From Symbiodinium natans (taxonomy: Eukaryota; Sar; Dinophyceae; Suessiales; Symbiodiniaceae): 64,000 bases of DNA. A program made the translations under genes and the position numbers. The DNA is taken from positions 517,001-581,000 of the forward strand of contig CAJNDS010002368.1 of assembly GCA_905221605.1 (NCBI GenBank). The letters are read 5' to 3'. Below, one piece after another: positions 1 to 8,674 of the stretch (within the stretch, counting starts at the first letter, position 1; each line of letters opens with the position of its first letter). The notes beneath the pieces are model-generated. The model was given only the letters and a program-made list of their open reading frames with translations. It was not told where the DNA came from and searched no databases.

Positions 1-2239
1 ACATTTTCTTACTTAATGTTGATTTTTCATACTTATCTTTTACAATAAAGTTATTATAGTTATTAAACATATTATCAATTGTTTTATAAATTACATTATC
101 ATCCCAATGAATATCATTTAAATAATCTTCTAAAAATAATGCCATAACTGGCGTATTGGTTTCTAACATATGTTCGTATGATATACTAACTGGTCTCTCT
201 TTATCAAAATTAAAATTACTTATATCTAAATTTTTAAAATAGTTATAGAATGCTTTGGTGTATATGTTATTAGTATATTCATCATATAATTTTGAAAAGA
301 ACTCTTTGTTTCTTGTGTATTCTTCTCCTGCTTCATATAATACAAATCTTCTATCGCCATAAGATACTTTTACTGGATTATCATTATTTGTTAAAAAAAT
401 ATAATGTGTGGCATCATTAATACCTTCTAATTTCTTTTCATATTTACCATTAATCGTAACTTTCTTTCGTGTAATAGCACTTTTAATATTTTCATCTTTA
501 CTAAACGTATCTTTGCCAGATGTTTCATCAACAAGACAAATTAATTTATTTTTGCATCCATCGTTAAAATTACCAAAGAAATTATCATTATTTTGACTTT
601 TATTTACATAATCCTCACCTATTATATTTTCCAAAAAGTCAGTAAATGCATCTTTACCGCACCCTTGACGCCCTTTAATAATTAATGCTGTTTCTGTTTT
701 CTTTAATGGGTGCTGTATAATATTAGCGATCCAGTTCATTAAATATTTAAATCTGATTTCATCATTACAACAAATATTATTTTTAGTATGAAACCATATA
801 TTACTATTTTCTATATCTGTTTTAATAATATTTACCTTTTCTGCCTTGTATCCTTTAAACATATTAAATATATACGGTGGCGTTTCTGTTGCTGGTAGGA
901 AGTTAAATTTTTCATAAGTTTTAATATTTTCATCTTTTAACCATTCTTTAACAAAATTGACTTTCTTAATTTCTGTTTCGCCAGTTTTCTTATTAGTTTC
1001 CTTCCTTTGAAAAAACATATTTTCATACACATTCAAAAAATCTTCTTTACCTCTAATAACTGTATCGTCTAATCGTTTATTAAGTTCAACAAAACAATAA
1101 GGCGATCTTAATTTAAAATTAAGAACTTCAAACTCATCTTTTACTTCTTCATACGTTATTAATTTACTTTTTTTAATTTTTTGCAACTCTTTATCGCCTA
1201 TCATTTCTGCAATCGCTTTATTACAAAATTCAATATTAAAACCAGTAGTATTAAAGATATGATTATTTAATTCATTTAAAATATTTGTAATTTCATTAGC
1301 ATTTATATTATTCGGGATTTTAATACCGTCATATTCATAAATAAAATCGTAAATGTTATTTTCGTAATCATATTTATCTTTGCCTAAAATATCAACTGTA
1401 ATAATATTTTTATTAATTAAAAATTCAATGGCATGCTCTAATAAAATTCTTTCAACAGTATAATAATACATTGATGCCGTAGATGTGTTAATATTTCTAA
1501 ATTCTTTGTCTTCCTCATTAGATTTCTTAATCAAACTATATTGAAAGTCATAATTATTATTGCTGATCACATCTCCAAGTGTTAGTAATTCTTTTTCAAA
1601 TGATTTAATAAATTCATCAACATCGTCATCAACATTTTCTATTTTATTCTGTTCTCTCCAACGTTTATATTTACCGCCATTAGTTAAACTATTGAAAAGC
1701 GTTTTTAATAATGCTTCATCACATCCTAACTCATTAGAAAAGTTTTTAAACAATTTACTTCTGTTTTTAACATATTCTTCTAATGTTTTAAATTGTGTTT
1801 TCTTTGCTCCTGTTAAATATTTTAATTTGTATTTCATTTCTTTTAATTCTTCATCTGTTGTATCTTCATCTGGCATATTTATTTCATTACTAAATATCGC
1901 TATGTGTTTATTTATATATTCGTCTATTTCATTTTTAAACTTTTTAACATGTTTAAACAAATAGTAGGAATGCAATTTTTAATATCTAAATCAATATAAT
2001 TAAACTTGTCATTACTTCTAATTAATGTATTTTTTAATTTTCTTCGTAACGATACTAATCCTATTTGAATATTTTTGTATAAGTGCCTTCTCATTATAAT
2101 CGTCTGATACATTTAAAATGTCTGATTGGTTAATGATTCTTAAAGTATTTAAATTAATATTTTCTTTTATTTTTATATTATTAAGAATTGATTTTGATTT
2201 TGGAATTTGAAGGGTCAGTTCTGTCAGGTCAAATGTCAT
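1..2239 (-). CDS. D5-like primase / superfamily 3 helicase, frameshifted, C-terminus beyond the window
   Basis: Replication protein of the PLV: an N-terminal primase region followed by a superfamily 3 helicase that unwinds viral DNA. Reading the minus strand, the frame is open from about 1,980 to base 1. Walker A (GRQGCGKD) is at 650-673, the Walker B region (LICLVDE) near 520-545, and a sensor-like stretch (FLTNNDNP) near 375-410. Upstream, the pieces SLRRKLKNTLI and YIDLDIKN match the part of this family that precedes the N-x-H motif. Those pieces lie in a different frame from both the start (MTFDLTELT, 2,239) and the helicase. Two compensating frameshifts are therefore needed, near 2,055-2,075 and in the T-run near 1,973-1,980. 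They may be real decay or homopolymer errors. A TTAAAGAAAT promoter-like box lies 28 bp upstream. Identification of the helicase is firm; the exact N-terminal reconstruction is not. Confidence 0.85.
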
Positions 2240-2267
2240 TATAATATATATAATATATTATAATAAC

Positions 2268-2288
2268 ATTTCTTTAATACTATTTTAA
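2268..2288 (-). promoter_or_regulatory. TTAAAGAAAT-class promoter-like box of the primase-helicase gene
   Basis: On the minus strand it reads TTAAAATAGTATTAAAGAAAT, ending 28 bp before the ATG at 2,239. The same element recurs before at least seven other viral genes, which is why it is called. Promoter function is inferred. Confidence 0.5.
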
Positions 2289-2309
2289 ACCTTATTTTTA
2301 GACTAAAAA

Positions 2310-2603
2310 TTATTTTCTATTTCTTAAACATATTGGTTTCTGTTGGTGTTCTTTCATATGCTTTAACGTTTGTAATCTTCCGCATAATTCACACGGCACT
2401 CTTTCACATAATTTTTCTTTGTATAATTTTGCTTGATACTTTTTAAAATATTCTGGATCTTTTGGCAGTTTATCCTTATATGTTGAATGGTCTTTTAATT
2501 GTTGCCGTAAATCCTTTATTTGCTTTCTTAAATTAATTCTTATTTCTTCTTCACTTGTTGTAATATTTTCATCATCAATATCTGTATTCTTGGTTTCAGT
2601 CAT
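2310..2603 (-). CDS. Small protein with one zinc-finger-like motif
   Basis: A 97-residue protein of unknown function. The first two thirds are highly charged and probably helical or coiled coil (about residues 15-65, rich in Lys, Glu and Gln). The end carries a CELCG...H...H...C motif (about residues 72-92) that can bind one zinc ion. It lies directly upstream of the primase-helicase on the same strand, with its own promoter-like box at 2,624-2,645 and a 5' leader of about 20 bp before the box. Several other small proteins of this element have similar single zinc knuckles, so a DNA- or RNA-binding accessory role is plausible but unproven. The frame is intact. Confidence 0.75.
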   Translation of the reverse strand: MTETKNTDIDDENITTSEEEIRINLRKQIKDLRQQLKDHSTYKDKLPKDPEYFKKYQAKLYKEKLCERVPCELCGRLQTLKHMKEHQQKPICLRNRK

Positions 2604-2623
2604 TATTTATATTATATAAAATT

Positions 2624-2645
2624 ATTTCTTTAATACTATTTTTAA
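2624..2645 (-). promoter_or_regulatory. TTAAAGAAAT-class promoter-like box
   Basis: Shares 19 consecutive bases with the box at 2,268-2,288 (atttctttaatactatttt on the plus strand). It ends 20 bp before the ATG at 2,603. Function is inferred from recurrence and position. Confidence 0.5.
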
Positions 2646-2662
2646 GATATGTTATATATACT

Positions 2663-2956
2663 TTATTTCTTTAAATACTTAATTTTAATGTTGAATTTAT
2701 CTTCCATAAACTTTATTGCTTCTGGTATTGTTTTCTTCTCCCATAATAAAAAAAGTGCCCACGTCTGCGGTTTATTTATATCTGTCCATGATTGAGTCGC
2801 TCCATGTCGTTTAATATAATTGTCTCGTCTTTTATCATCTTTATGAGTCGTGTAGTCTTCATATTGATCCGCTCCAAAAGATACTTTTTTACCCTTTACT
2901 ATAGCATCATATTTTTTGCCTTTAACTGTTGATTTTTGTAGAATAACTTCAGTCAT
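2663..2956 (-). CDS. DUF5754-like small viral protein
   Basis: A 97-residue protein resembling a small family (DUF5754) known from giant viruses, virophages and PLVs. The features seen are a basic strand-rich start (KGKKYDAIVKGKKVSFGA), then Y-x-D-Y-T-x-H-K-D near residues 32-40, an R...Y-I-x-R-H-G stretch near 44-52, and a W-rich end (WALFLLWEKKT near 66-76). Its biochemical role is not known. The gene is complete and starts at ATG 2,956 behind an AATCTAAT box (TAGA on the plus strand at 2,969-2,972). The family match rests on motif memory, not on an alignment. Confidence 0.75.
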   Translation of the reverse strand: MTEVILQKSTVKGKKYDAIVKGKKVSFGADQYEDYTTHKDDKRRDNYIKRHGATQSWTDINKPQTWALFLLWEKKTIPEAIKFMEDKFNIKIKYLKK

Positions 2957-3000
2957 AATAATATTAATTAGATTTTTTAAATTTCTCTCTTTATTAGCTT

Positions 3001-4206
3001 TTATTTTGAATAAATCCTTCTCCTATACATATCTCTTAACTCTGTGAGTAATTCCTGCGCTAAAACCTTGTCACCTTCGCTTAATGCTTTAATTCTTTTG
3101 TTGTTGGTTGTCGTGAAGGATTTATAGGTGCTTTTGGGTATTGTTTCTCTTTCGTTGGCTTCATCAAATATTCTCTTTAGTTGCACGACACCGATTTTAC
3201 TAGGTTTTGGTAATATCAACTCTCCTGCCCCTTCTTTTAATTGTGACTTCTTGACTTCTCGCTTTGGTGATGTCGCTTCATCGTCTGCTTGTTGTGGTTG
3301 CAATTGTGGTAATGCTGGTGCACTAGAACTTGACGAAGATCCACCCACTGTTACATTTGGAGCTGGAGGTAGTGCTCTTGCTTTCTTCTCTGGTGACTGT
3401 GCACGAGCAAACGATCGCGCGGCGGTGCTTCGTCTTTGAACTGGTTCAGTTGGATTGTATGGTGGTAAAGCCTGTTGAGTAGCACCCACATTTGGTTGGT
3501 GGGGTTGTAAATATTGCATATTAGGTATTGGATCTAAAGAGGCATCTTGTTGAGGTGATACTCTTCGCATAATTGATCCTGCAAGTGCCTGTAACATTTC
3601 CTGCGATAATCCTGCTACAGTTGCTGTTGATAAATCCATACCTTGCATCATATTACCTGCTGTGTTTCCTGCAACTCTTAATGCCCCGCCTCCTATACTT
3701 CTTAATACTCCCTCGCTTTGTTGCTGCTCTTGTTCTATTTGTTGCTGGTGTGCTTGTGCTATTTGTTGTCTGTTGCTTTGACTTGCTTCCTCCGCTCTTG
3801 CTATTGCACCTGCTGTTTGTAGGTATGCCCCTTCGTCTACATCCATATCACCATACACTTCTATAGGTGTGCCAATATTATACCTTTCTGGTAGTGGTGG
3901 TGGTGTGTCTGATCCTCCTGCTCCTACATCCCATAATACCCCTCTGTGAGTAAGATCATTGTCTGATGCATATTCTCTTAACATTTGATCTCTTAATGCA
4001 CGTTCATTAATTCTTTTTTGTTCTGATTTGAGTCTGTCTAAATGATCCTTACCATCAAAATATGATCCTTTATTACTTGCCTTATAAAATACTGCATCAC
4101 GATTAGGAAAGGGTTTTAATGCTTCTTCATTGTCATTTACCAGTTCCAGAATATCTTCATATCTTGACCTTCTGTGAAATTGAATTTGTGATTTTCTACC
4201 TGCCAT
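3001..4206 (-). CDS. Hypothetical protein with long disordered Gln/Pro/Ser-rich centre
   Basis: A 401-residue protein that I cannot assign. The N-terminal 110 residues are charged and look folded (MAGRKSQIQFHRRSRYEDIL...). Residues 110-330 are low complexity: a Gln/Glu-rich stretch, an Ala/Gly stretch, then Pro- and Ser-rich linkers. The last 70 residues are basic and helical, with KSTYKSFTTTNNKRIKALS and a REM-RRR-type tail. It lies in a run of minus-strand genes ending with the penton protein and has an ATCTATAA late-type box 17 bp upstream of its ATG. A structural or virion-associated role is a guess from position and promoter class. No disruption is seen. Confidence 0.7.
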   Translation of the reverse strand: MAGRKSQIQFHRRSRYEDILELVNDNEEALKPFPNRDAVFYKASNKGSYFDGKDHLDRLKSEQKRINERALRDQMLREYASDNDLTHRGVLWDVGAGGSDTPPPLPERYNIGTPIEVYGDMDVDEGAYLQTAGAIARAEEASQSNRQQIAQAHQQQIEQEQQQSEGVLRSIGGGALRVAGNTAGNMMQGMDLSTATVAGLSQEMLQALAGSIMRRVSPQQDASLDPIPNMQYLQPHQPNVGATQQALPPYNPTEPVQRRSTAARSFARAQSPEKKARALPPAPNVTVGGSSSSSSAPALPQLQPQQADDEATSPKREVKKSQLKEGAGELILPKPSKIGVVQLKRIFDEANERETIPKSTYKSFTTTNNKRIKALSEGDKVLAQELLTELRDMYRRRIYSK

Positions 4207-4237
4207 GTGAATTTATATACTTATAGATAAAAAATAT

Positions 4238-4579
4238 TTAATAAATTGATTCACTTAGTTGTGCTAGTGCATCATACCTATTTCTTAAATGCTCTATAGA
4301 TGTTTCTGGTATGCGCGGGTTATGCATTTCTGATCTTAAGCGATTCATTTCTAATTCATACCCAGATTTCATAACACCCTCTAATAGTTTACGCCTCATG
4401 GCTAGATTTGTTGCCTTTGCATGTCTTGCCTCTATTTGTGCTTTTAAATCTTTTATATAATCTATACTATGCTTACTATAATACGCGTCATCTGTTTCAT
4501 CTGCAACTGGGTGATCCAGTGACTTTTTCTTTCTTTGTTTTTTTTGTTGTCTGAACTTATACCTATTGTAAAGAACCAT
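4238..4579 (-). CDS. Hypothetical basic helical protein
   Basis: A 113-residue protein with a very basic N-terminus (RQQKKQRKKKS near residues 10-20) followed by helix-forming sequence rich in Leu, Arg and Glu. No family is recognised. Its start overlaps the end of the next minus-strand gene (4,563-5,159) by 17 bp, and it has its own AATCTAGG box 19 bp upstream of ATG 4,579. The overlap and the matching box suggest joint expression with neighbouring virion genes. Nucleic-acid binding is possible because of the basic tract, but nothing more can be said. Confidence 0.7.
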   Translation of the reverse strand: MVLYNRYKFRQQKKQRKKKSLDHPVADETDDAYYSKHSIDYIKDLKAQIEARHAKATNLAMRRKLLEGVMKSGYELEMNRLRSEMHNPRIPETSIEHLRNRYDALAQLSESIY

Positions 4580-5159
4580 ATTTATATATATTATTTCCTA
4601 GATTTTTTGTTTTTGATTGAAACATTGCTTTTGCCAATGCATCGGCTTTTTCTTGTCTTCTTCTTAATAATTCTTGGTTCATCGTTTTCATTTGTAATTG
4701 AATGAGTTGTGCTTGACTTAAATTATCATAAGGGTTCATAAAAGGAGGTGGTGGAGGTGGCATAGATTTTGAAACAGGTGGTGGTGCTTTAGAAACTTTA
4801 GGTGGTTCTTCGTGTTGTTCTACTTCTTCAATGGTTTGGGTATTTATAGGCATAGCTTTTACTCTTGGTTTAACGTTGTTTTTTCTAACAGGTTTAGTCA
4901 TTATATCACAAGGTTTGCCCTCACATTTCTCGGGGTGAGAATACCTTAGTGTCTTCATTGACACTGTCTTGTGGCAGTCTTTACACTCTGTCTTTTGCTT
5001 TGCTACTTCTGTGATTTTTACCCTAGTAGGTTTTTTGGTTTCTGGTTTGGTTTCTTCATTTGGTTCAGGCGGTATATTTTCTTTATTTTCAGTGCTTTCA
5101 GTCTCTTCTGGTTTAGGGGTTTCATCAACGGTTGCCATTTCATTGTTTTCTTCACTCAT
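4563..5159 (-). CDS. Acidic/proline-rich protein with a CxxC-type zinc knuckle
   Basis: A 198-residue protein. Residues 1-45 are acidic and Glu/Pro/Thr-rich. A basic KKPTRVKITEVAKQKTE segment follows, then a zinc-knuckle candidate CKDCH...H...C (about residues 59-79). After that comes a disordered Pro-rich region with a run of six prolines, and a Gln/Leu-rich helical end. No family is recognised. It lies between the penton gene and the 113-residue gene on the minus strand. The domain order (acidic, zinc, Pro-rich, helix) suggests a scaffold or adaptor, which is inference only. The frame is intact. Confidence 0.7.
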   Translation of the reverse strand: MSEENNEMATVDETPKPEETESTENKENIPPEPNEETKPETKKPTRVKITEVAKQKTECKDCHKTVSMKTLRYSHPEKCEGKPCDIMTKPVRKNNVKPRVKAMPINTQTIEEVEQHEEPPKVSKAPPPVSKSMPPPPPPFMNPYDNLSQAQLIQLQMKTMNQELLRRRQEKADALAKAMFQSKTKNLGNNIYKYGSLQ

Positions 5160-5190
5160 ATATATTATTCTATATATTTTCTATTTTAAT

Positions 5191-6060
5191 TCAGTCCATA
5201 TCTCTATTATGAAAGAGCAACGAAAATGTGATATGGACGTTGTTTAGATCTATAACGTTCCCCGCTCCGTCTGTTATTCTGAATGTTAACCTTTTAACGT
5301 TTCGTTTAGATACGTTTATATAATCATATTCTGTGATTCCATAACTGTCGCTAATAATCCCTGCGAAAGGGGCATTTACAGGTATCTTCTTAATTACAGC
5401 ATTTGAAAAAGCCGATGGACTATGAAAATTATTATTTGATAATTCAGGGCAAGAAATATACACATCAGGGTAAGTTAATACGTTAATAAATCCAGTTGTC
5501 CAAGGAGCGGATGAGGTGAATGCATCGCTTACAGTTGTAGTGAAACCCAGCACCTCGTTTATTGATTTAAGGCTACTAACATCAACACTATTAGAGAACG
5601 AACCGGCAACAGGTGGCACATCTGCATCAGTCAAAGGGATAAATACAACTTCACTATAATTAGATGATATTATTATTTTATTTGTTAAAGTATCATATGT
5701 AGCAGAATATGAGTTAGTTCTACCTCCACTATCAAAGAAGGTATTTAACTGTGTTTGTATTGCGGTGGCTAGTTCTGGAGCTGTGTAATTCCCCACGGGA
5801 ATTTCTATTCTTCTGTATGTTATTCCTTGAGGTGTAGCAGGTGGCAATATTTGATGTCTGAAATACAAGTTTTGATTATTTGTGTTAATTGAATACCACG
5901 CATTAGGTATAGCCACCTCGTGCACTTGCATAATGGTATTTTCTGGTATTTCAAAGGTGTCCTGTAGTTCTATTTTAAAATCCGATGTTGACCTACTGTC
6001 AGAAACTCTATATTTGGAGTTGACATAAACCTTTTTATAAGTTAATGGTCTGGAACTCAT
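5191..6060 (-). CDS. Penton (minor capsid) protein
   Basis: The single-jelly-roll protein that forms the vertices of PLV and virophage capsids, 289 residues here. The N-terminus shows the family's pattern: YVNSKYRVSDSRSTSDF, then a strand ending in the PNAWYSINTNNQN region, then a GNYTAPELATAIQTQLN helix. The C-terminus has the paired strands LTFRITDGAGNVIDL and HITFSLLFHNR that recur in these pentons. The gene is complete, and with the major capsid protein and packaging ATPase it makes up the morphogenesis module. The upstream box is a variant (ATCAGTAATATATAT). Function rests on pattern recognition; a structure-based search would settle it. Confidence 0.85.
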   Translation of the reverse strand: MSSRPLTYKKVYVNSKYRVSDSRSTSDFKIELQDTFEIPENTIMQVHEVAIPNAWYSINTNNQNLYFRHQILPPATPQGITYRRIEIPVGNYTAPELATAIQTQLNTFFDSGGRTNSYSATYDTLTNKIIISSNYSEVVFIPLTDADVPPVAGSFSNSVDVSSLKSINEVLGFTTTVSDAFTSSAPWTTGFINVLTYPDVYISCPELSNNNFHSPSAFSNAVIKKIPVNAPFAGIISDSYGITEYDYINVSKRNVKRLTFRITDGAGNVIDLNNVHITFSLLFHNRDMD

Positions 6061-6091
6061 AATAATATATATTACTGATAAATTTATGAAT

Positions 6092-6295
6092 TTATTTGTT
6101 TAATTTTTTCCTGTTCATGGCTATTCGCTTTTCAGCTAGTTTAGGGTTTTGTTTGTATCGTTGTTCTACAAACTTCTGGTGATATGGTGTATTTATATGT
6201 TTTATCCTATCCATAAATGATTTTTCAGTATATACTTGCCCACAAGTCGTACACATAACTTTTTTCCCACCTTTACCTTTCTTCTGTTGCGCCAT
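6092..6295 (-). CDS. Small C2H2-type zinc-finger protein
   Basis: A 67-residue basic protein with CTTCG near residues 15-19 and an H-x5-H pair (HINTPYH) near 33-39, the spacing of a single C2H2 finger. A Lys/Arg-rich tail follows. It has a paralogue in the right arm at 15,748-15,912, which shares the C-x2-C-G, K-H-I-N-x2-x-H-Q-K and N-P-K-x signatures. The start codon is only about 50 bp from the start of the divergent lipase gene, so the two share a control region. Role unknown; DNA binding is likely from the fold. Confidence 0.75.
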   Translation of the reverse strand: MAQQKKGKGGKKVMCTTCGQVYTEKSFMDRIKHINTPYHQKFVEQRYKQNPKLAEKRIAMNRKKLNK

Positions 6296-6347
6296 TGTGT
6301 ATATATATATATGGCAGAGATTTTATCATATATTATATATAAATTAC

Positions 6348-6887
6348 ATGAAAATAGAACAACAGTTAAACAAGATGCTAGACAGCAATAACAAAATTTC
6401 AAACTCACAGGGTATAAAAATGGCTTATGATCGTGATAATAAAATTTATGTTAAGGGAAACAAGATGTATATCGGCGGAACGGTGAGTGCTACTAACTGG
6501 CTTGAAAATCTAACAAAGTTGCCATTTGGTGTTCTGGGTGGAGTTCGCGATATGGAGAGATACTTACAGGCAGAGCATGTTTAAAAAAATAACCCAGAAA
6601 TAGATACAGTAGTTGGGCATAGTCAGGCAGGTGTGGTAGCATTACAGTTAGCGAAAGATTTTCCAGAAAGAAATCTGAAGACAAGAACATATAATAGCCC
6701 CACTTTCAGTATGGGATTTAACCCAAATACAGAACAACACAAAAGATTTAGGAAAGTTGGGGATGTTGTTAGTGCTTTTGACGGTGGTGCTGTAAATGTA
6801 TATACAGATTCACTTAATCCATTAAAAAATCATGATATGAGTGCATTTGATGGTATTGATGAGTCTTTACCAGTAGGCGAAGTATAA
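6348..6887 (+). pseudogene. Lipase-like alpha/beta hydrolase, interrupted by an in-frame stop
   Basis: A lipase of the kind found in several PLVs, about 180 codons from the ATG at 6,348. The nucleophile elbow GHSQAG is at codons 90-95 (Ser codon at 6,621). A candidate acid lies in KVGDVVS and a candidate His in NHDMSAF, so the whole triad can be placed. The upstream WLENLTKLPFGVLGGVRD stretch fits the family. Codon 79 (6,582-6,584) is TAA, and the frame resumes unchanged after it, so this is a nonsense change and not a frameshift. The stop falls before the active-site Ser, so the first 78-residue product cannot be active. A re-start at 6,633 would lose the serine. Other genes here end normally at TAA, so codon reassignment is unlikely. 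Confidence 0.8.
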
Positions 6888-6905
6888 AATATCAGTATAA
6901 TTAAT

Positions 6906-7117
6906 ATGATGTTTAATAAACCAAAACATATAAAAGAACCTAATAGAATAGGTAAGCAATCAGAGAGACTACAGTTTAAAACCAAATTAAATAAAAGTTG
7001 AATCATTCAGGATATGAGTCAATCAGGGAAATAGTTGAAAAACATGAAGAGGCTATAATATTGCCACCAAATGATAAACAAAATAATAATAATTTAAATA
7101 GCCATAAAAAAATATAA
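6906..7117 (+). pseudogene. Small hypothetical ORF broken by one frameshift
   Basis: Reading from ATG 6,906 gives 31 basic residues (MMFNKPKHIKEPNRIGKQSE...) and stops at TGA near 7,001. In another frame the sequence continues without a gap as HSGYESIREIVEKHEEAIIL and ends at TAA 7,115-7,117. The codon use and charge pattern match, so one original gene of about 70 codons with an indel at the AAAAGTTGAAT stretch is the simplest reading. It lies between the lipase and the major capsid gene. No family is recognised. Confidence 0.45.
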
Positions 7118-7128
7118 TAATACTAAAA

Positions 7129-7150
7129 AATCTAAATAATAATATATATA
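7129..7150 (+). promoter_or_regulatory. TCTA-class (late-type) promoter-like box of the major capsid gene
   Basis: AATCTAAATAATAATATATA lies just before the capsid ATG (TCTA at 7,131-7,134, 18 bp upstream). Near-identical boxes precede the genes at 11,759, 12,947 and 15,748 and the minus-strand genes starting at 2,956, 4,206, 4,579 and 12,739. A TCTA core in AT-rich DNA is the described late promoter of the Cafeteria roenbergensis virus / mavirus system; equivalence here is inference. Confidence 0.5.
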
Positions 7151-7152
7151 AA

Positions 7153-8628
7153 ATGGATTTAGTTTTAGCAGAATCTACTGACAATATGATCAATTCTCTC
7201 CAGTTTGGTCTTCCTGAATCAGCCGCTTATATTACTGATAGGAAACAAGTTCACTTCCCTAGTGTATCTGGAAACATCTTCAGTAGTAGTAATGGAAATA
7301 AATATTTAAAATTTGTAATTACAGGTGAAGATAATAATTATATTGATTTGTCCAATGTTTGCTTGTTCTTTGATGTTGTTAATACAGACACAACAACACC
7401 AGCTGCGAAGTTTTTACGTCCATTAGGTGAGAGTCACGCGTTCTTGACTAGATACAGATGCAACGCGGCGGGACAACAAATAAATGACATTGACAATTAT
7501 AATCTAGTATGTGAACAAATGAAATCATTCAAGAGTGAAGAAGTCAGAAATTTAGATGATATTCAGGAAGGTTGTTTAACACGATATGATAGTAGAATTA
7601 ACCGACTATTTGCATATAACATTGAAGATCATGACGCAACAGCAACAACAGGAAGAAATGATAGAGGTGTAGTATTACCTCAACTTACGCGAATAAATAC
7701 AACAGGGATTGCACAGGGTAAATTCGTAAGAATGGGGCATAAGCCAGTTTGTGGGTTCGTCCAATCTGGATATTACCCTCCAATTCGGTATTGCCCGTTA
7801 GAATTTATTTTTGAAATTGTATCAGACCCCACTGAACCAGTAATTACACCAGCGACAGATGGTGCAGACCAAGCAACAGACGACGCCGCGGGTAAATTCT
7901 TTACTCAACGAAACACCACAACGTCGTGGTCTATTCAAAACGCGATCCTTCGCTGTGAATTGATACAGGTGGACAATACCGTTAACAATAACATAGTTTC
8001 ACATTTATTGAAAGGGGGTAGGCTTAGAATGGTTTACCCTGCCTATCACAGTTTCTCTCAAACCTTCGCCTCTGGAAATACAGAAATCAATATGAACATT
8101 GTAAAATCTTCAACTCGTTTGTCTCAGATGTTCTTCACCTTCAGTAACAGTAGAGTAAACAGCGACAGCAATAACGATGCAGGAGAGTATGACAAAAAGA
8201 AATGGAACTTTTTCTGGCATCCAATGGGTCTTACCATTGATAATTTAGAAGGTGTTGTAGACTCGGCTAAACAAATTTCCTACCAAGTGCAAATAGCAAA
8301 TAAGAAATTTCCAGAACAAGCCGTAGAAAGTTTATCAGAAGCAATGTATTTCTTACGCCGTGCAGTAAATGTTATGAGCCCATACTATGATGGTTTTTCA
8401 ATTGACATTTATCGTTATGCTAATGACAAATTTATTATGGGATTAAATTTCGATAAGCAACCTGATATGAATTTTACCGGAAGCAACACCAAAATGGGAA
8501 GCTTAATCACTTTTAAATGTCGTGGCGCTAATGAAAATTTCGCTCTCGGAATTGAGAGAGTTTTCGTGACTGCTGTGTCAGAACAAATATTTGAGCTCTC
8601 GGAGAGTGCCTCAACGGTTTTAGATTAA
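7153..8628 (+). CDS. Major capsid protein (double jelly-roll)
   Basis: The hexon protein of the PLV capsid, 491 residues, complete. Recognisable parts are the N-terminal FGLPESAAYITDRKQVHFPS lead, the first-barrel start NIFSSSNGNKYLKFVITG with the following DLSNVCLFFDV strand, and the mid-region FVRMGHKPVCGFVQSG. The end contains KMGSLITFKCRGANENFALG. Length and layout fit PLV major capsid proteins, which are trimeric double jelly-rolls. The gene sits between the lipase and a GIY-YIG gene and has the clearest TCTA-type box of the element. It is intact although neighbours are broken, which argues for a fairly recent insertion. A structure prediction against other PLV hexons would confirm it. 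Confidence 0.9.
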   Translation: MDLVLAESTDNMINSLQFGLPESAAYITDRKQVHFPSVSGNIFSSSNGNKYLKFVITGEDNNYIDLSNVCLFFDVVNTDTTTPAAKFLRPLGESHAFLTRYRCNAAGQQINDIDNYNLVCEQMKSFKSEEVRNLDDIQEGCLTRYDSRINRLFAYNIEDHDATATTGRNDRGVVLPQLTRINTTGIAQGKFVRMGHKPVCGFVQSGYYPPIRYCPLEFIFEIVSDPTEPVITPATDGADQATDDAAGKFFTQRNTTTSWSIQNAILRCELIQVDNTVNNNIVSHLLKGGRLRMVYPAYHSFSQTFASGNTEINMNIVKSSTRLSQMFFTFSNSRVNSDSNNDAGEYDKKKWNFFWHPMGLTIDNLEGVVDSAKQISYQVQIANKKFPEQAVESLSEAMYFLRRAVNVMSPYYDGFSIDIYRYANDKFIMGLNFDKQPDMNFTGSNTKMGSLITFKCRGANENFALGIERVFVTAVSEQIFELSESASTVLD

Positions 8629-8651
8629 TTGAAAACTATATTTAAAGAAAT
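8629..8651 (+). promoter_or_regulatory. TTAAAGAAAT-class promoter-like box of GIY-YIG copy 1
   Basis: A TTGAAAACTATA segment followed directly by TTTAAAGAAAT, 23 bp before the ATG at 8,675. It overlaps the last codons and stop of the capsid gene. Confidence 0.5.
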
Positions 8652-8674
8652 GGTATATAATAGTAATATATAGT

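Noticed and set aside
1924-2239. Two separate small minus-strand genes upstream of the helicase
   Set aside because: Their conserved pieces read as consecutive parts of the primase region in shifted frames, so they are fragments of one gene.
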